From Pseudomonadota bacterium (lineage in GTDB: Bacteria > Pseudomonadota > Gammaproteobacteria > Steroidobacterales > Steroidobacteraceae): a DNA stretch of 64,000 nt. This document shows positions 62,338-64,000 of the stretch, one piece after another (within the stretch, counting starts at the first letter, position 1; every line of letters starts with the position of its first letter). Position numbers and translations under genes: made by a program. Below the pieces are notes generated by a model. That model searched no databases. It had not been told where the DNA came from and worked only from the letters and a program-made list of their open reading frames with translations. The stretch is from NCBI GenBank assembly GCA_018241445.1, contig JAFEDT010000006.1:1-64000 (forward strand), read 5' to 3'.

Positions 62338-62971
62338 GCCACGTATCACTACCCGCCGCTTCCTGGTCGTCGCCGCCATGGTGGCGGCATTTGCCGGCTT
62401 CTGGGCGGCCCGGCAACTTGACAGGGAGAGCCCCCGGCTGGCAAGCGGCACCTGGCTGCCGGTCCCGCAGGCGATCACGCCCTTCACGCTCACCGGCGCC
62501 GACGGCAGGCCCTTCACCCTCGCCGACCTGCGGGGCGCGCCGACGCTGGTGTTCTTCGGCTTCACGCACTGCCCGGACGTGTGTCCCACGACCCTGCTGC
62601 AGCTGGCCCAGGTGCGCCGCCAGGCGGACGTGCCCGGCCTGCGGGTCTTGTTTGTCAGCGTCGATCCGCAGCGCGACACGCCGGCGCTGCTTGCGGCCTA
62701 CCTGCATGCCTTCGACCGCAGCTTCCTCGGGGCCACCGGGGATATGGCACAGCTCGCCGCGGTGCAGAAGGACTTCGGCGTCGCCGTGAGCCGCGTCGAA
62801 CTGCCGGGCGGCGACTACACCATGGATCACTCTGCCACCGTGTTCCTGCTGGACGCCGGCGCGCGGCGGGTGGCGGTCTTCTCCCCGCCCTTCGACACTG
62901 CCGCATTCAGTGCCGACCTGCGCAGCGCGGCGCCCTGGCTCAAACGGGGCGGCACGGCGGGCTCCTCGTGA
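62336..62971 (+). CDS. SCO1/SenC/PrrC-type copper chaperone
   Basis: Periplasmic, membrane-anchored thioredoxin-fold protein that delivers copper to the CuA centre of cytochrome oxidase or relays redox signals. 211 residues. N-terminal anchor RRFLVVAAMVAAFAGFWAA. Copper ligands C79-x3-C83 (GFTHCPDVCPT) and H165 (YTMDHSA). VSVDPQRDTP is a family signature. The start overlaps that of the divergent prmB, with no clear ribosome site. It overlaps the psd gene by 4 bp (GTGA). Confidence 0.92.
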   Translation: MPRITTRRFLVVAAMVAAFAGFWAARQLDRESPRLASGTWLPVPQAITPFTLTGADGRPFTLADLRGAPTLVFFGFTHCPDVCPTTLLQLAQVRRQADVPGLRVLFVSVDPQRDTPALLAAYLHAFDRSFLGATGDMAQLAAVQKDFGVAVSRVELPGGDYTMDHSATVFLLDAGARRVAVFSPPFDTAAFSADLRSAAPWLKRGGTAGSS

Positions 62972-63870
62972 GCGGCGCCAGTGCGGCGCCGGGCGGGGAC
63001 CCGGCCGACAGCCTGGGCGCGCGCGTGTTCGTGGGCCTGCAGCACCTGCTGCCGCAGCACGCCCTGTCGCGGCTGGTCTGGCACGTGACCCGCAGCCGCA
63101 TCCCGCTGGTGCGCGACCTGCTGGTCGATCGCTTCGTGGCGGGTTTCCGGCCCGACATGAATGACGCCGCGGAGCCCGATCCGCGCGGTTACCCGACCTT
63201 CAATGCATTCTTCACCCGCGCGCTGCGCGAGGGCGCGCGGCCCATGCCGGCGGACCCGCACCTGCTGACCTCGCCCGTGGATGGCGCGGTCAGCCAGGCG
63301 GGCGTGATGGACGGCTCGTGGCTGATCCAGGCCAAGGGACACGCCTATACGCTGGAATCGCTGCTGGCGGGCGAGGATCGCTGGGCGGCGGGACTGCGCG
63401 GCGGCAGCTTCGCCACGCTGTACCTGGCTCCTTTCGATTACCACCGCATCCACATGCCGCTGCCGGGCACGCTGCGCGCGGCGTGGTACGTTCCTGGCCG
63501 GCTCTTCAGCGTCAACACCTCCACTGCCGCGCTGGTACCCGGATTATTTGCGCGCAACGAGCGCGTGGTGCTGGTGTTCGAGGACGGCCCGCTGACCTGG
63601 GCGCTGGTGATGGTGGGAGCCCTGTTCGTCGGCAGTATGTCCACCGTGTGGCACGGCGACATCACGCCACGTGCCGCACCCGGCATCACGCCGCTGCAGC
63701 CACTCACGGGCGCGGCACCGCTGCAACTGCCGCGCGGCGCCGAGCTCGGTCATTTCAACATGGGTTCGACCGTCATCCTGCTGTTGCCTCCGGCGGCCGC
63801 GACCTGGGAGCCGGGGCTCGTTCCCGGTACCACCGTGCGGGTCGGGCAGCCCCTGGCGCGCATGACATGA
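62968..63870 (+). CDS. psd: Phosphatidylserine decarboxylase proenzyme
   Basis: Inner-membrane pyruvoyl enzyme converting phosphatidylserine to phosphatidylethanolamine. 300 residues. Self-cleavage site is MGST with S267 ([12 protein letters not shown]); most homologues have LGST. Other motifs: [12 protein letters not shown], the [11 protein letters not shown] segment with catalytic Asp, and [13 protein letters not shown] with His. Start is GTG at 62968, overlapping the SCO1 stop; the frame open further left is the wrong start. epmA overlaps downstream, the psd-epmA arrangement of E. coli. Confidence 0.95.
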   Translation: MSGASAAPGGDPADSLGARVFVGLQHLLPQHALSRLVWHVTRSRIPLVRDLLVDRFVAGFRPDMNDAAEPDPRGYPTFNAFFTRALREGARPMPADPHLLTSPVDGAVSQAGVMDGSWLIQAKGHAYTLESLLAGEDRWAAGLRGGSFATLYLAPFDYHRIHMPLPGTLRAAWYVPGRLFSVNTSTAALVPGLFARNERVVLVFEDGPLTWALVMVGALFVGSMSTVWHGDITPRAAPGITPLQPLTGAAPLQLPRGAELGHFNMGSTVILLLPPAAATWEPGLVPGTTVRVGQPLARMT

Positions 63871-64000
63871 AACCCGCGGCCGCGGACTGGCAGCCGAGCG
63901 CCAGCCTCGCCAACCTGCGGCTGCGGGCGCGGCTGCTGGCCCGCACGCGTCAGTTCTTCGCGCACCGCAACGTGCTGGAAGTGGACACGCCGGCGATGGT
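63867..64000 (+). CDS. epmA: EpmA (GenX/PoxA) lysyl-tRNA synthetase paralogue, N-terminus
   Basis: Attaches beta-lysine to a Lys of elongation factor P. Only 44 codons are present. [19 protein letters not shown] and VLEVDTPAM match the class II synthetase motif 1 region of EpmA. It lacks the long N-terminal anticodon domain of LysRS, since motif 1 comes directly after the start. ATG at 63867 overlaps the psd stop by 4 bp. The gene runs off the right edge. Confidence 0.85.
   Translation, partial: MKPAAADWQPSASLANLRLRARLLARTRQFFAHRNVLEVDTPAM

Noticed and set aside
62581..62967. N-terminal extension of psd
   Set aside because: Lies in another frame inside the SCO1 gene; the GTG at 62968 gives the normal Psd start.

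Overview
The window is 64 kb of GC-rich, gene-dense chromosomal DNA from a Gram-negative bacterium. Three things point to a gammaproteobacterium: the order tig-clpP-clpX-lon; the order fimV-truA-accD-folC-dedD-cvpA-purF as in Pseudomonas; and the presence of miaE, lpxH, psd-epmA and usg/asd-like genes. The three large TonB-dependent receptors, the YVTN beta-propeller protein and the sugar-linked ROK genes resemble the Xanthomonadales/Steroidobacterales/Nevskiales type of genome. That finer placement is an inference; no rRNA gene is present.

Layout. (1) 1-4.5 kb: the protein quality-control operon tRNA-Leu, tig, clpP, clpX, lon (lon runs off the left edge), with heat-shock-like promoter elements before clpX and lon. 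(2) 4.7-27.7 kb: an accessory island of nutrient-uptake genes. It holds a 2OG-Fe(II) oxygenase and an IclR regulator around an 18-bp palindrome. Next comes a minus-strand cluster of TonB receptor, GH2 exo-beta-glucosaminidase-like enzyme, sulfotransferase and FHS-type sugar transporter, divergent from a ROK regulator/ROK kinase pair. It also holds an STN-containing TonB receptor with a beta-propeller protein, a solitary STN-domain protein, a small periplasmic protein, a GNAT enzyme, and a third TonB receptor divergent from gamma-glutamyltransferase. (3) 27.7-28 kb: tRNA-Lys, -His and -Arg, then sixA. (4) 28.7-33 kb: marR-emrA-emrB drug efflux plus an unknown exported protein. (5) 33.2 kb: tRNA-Pro, then a heavy-metal RND efflux operon (small Cys/His membrane protein, outer-membrane factor, membrane-fusion protein, RND pump). 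(6) 39.6-45 kb: folD, cysS, gltX, ppiA, lpxH. (7) 45-48.4 kb: a two-component system with a His-rich Spy-like periplasmic protein, and a second small periplasmic protein. (8) 48.4-61.4 kb: housekeeping block miaE, receiver-Ser/Thr kinase fusion, purF, cvpA, dedD, folC, accD, truA, fimV, Asd-like protein, aroC. (9) 61.4-64 kb: prmB, divergent from a SCO1 protein, psd and epmA (cut by the right edge).

How it fits together. The housekeeping genes on both sides (lpxH-ppi-tRNA synthetases-folD, then tRNAs, then tig-clpP-clpX-lon) form one continuous neighbourhood in Pseudomonas. Here three accessory blocks (uptake/glycoside, drug efflux, metal efflux) sit between the tRNA genes of that neighbourhood. 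The glycoside block looks like a complete route: outer-membrane uptake, periplasmic cleavage of a glucosaminide, inner-membrane sugar import, phosphorylation and ROK-type regulation. No insertion sequence, phage gene, CRISPR array or rRNA gene was seen. No gap between genes reaches 300 bases; the longest (4518-4748, 25709-25920, 32925-33171) hold promoters where listed and otherwise nothing recognisable.
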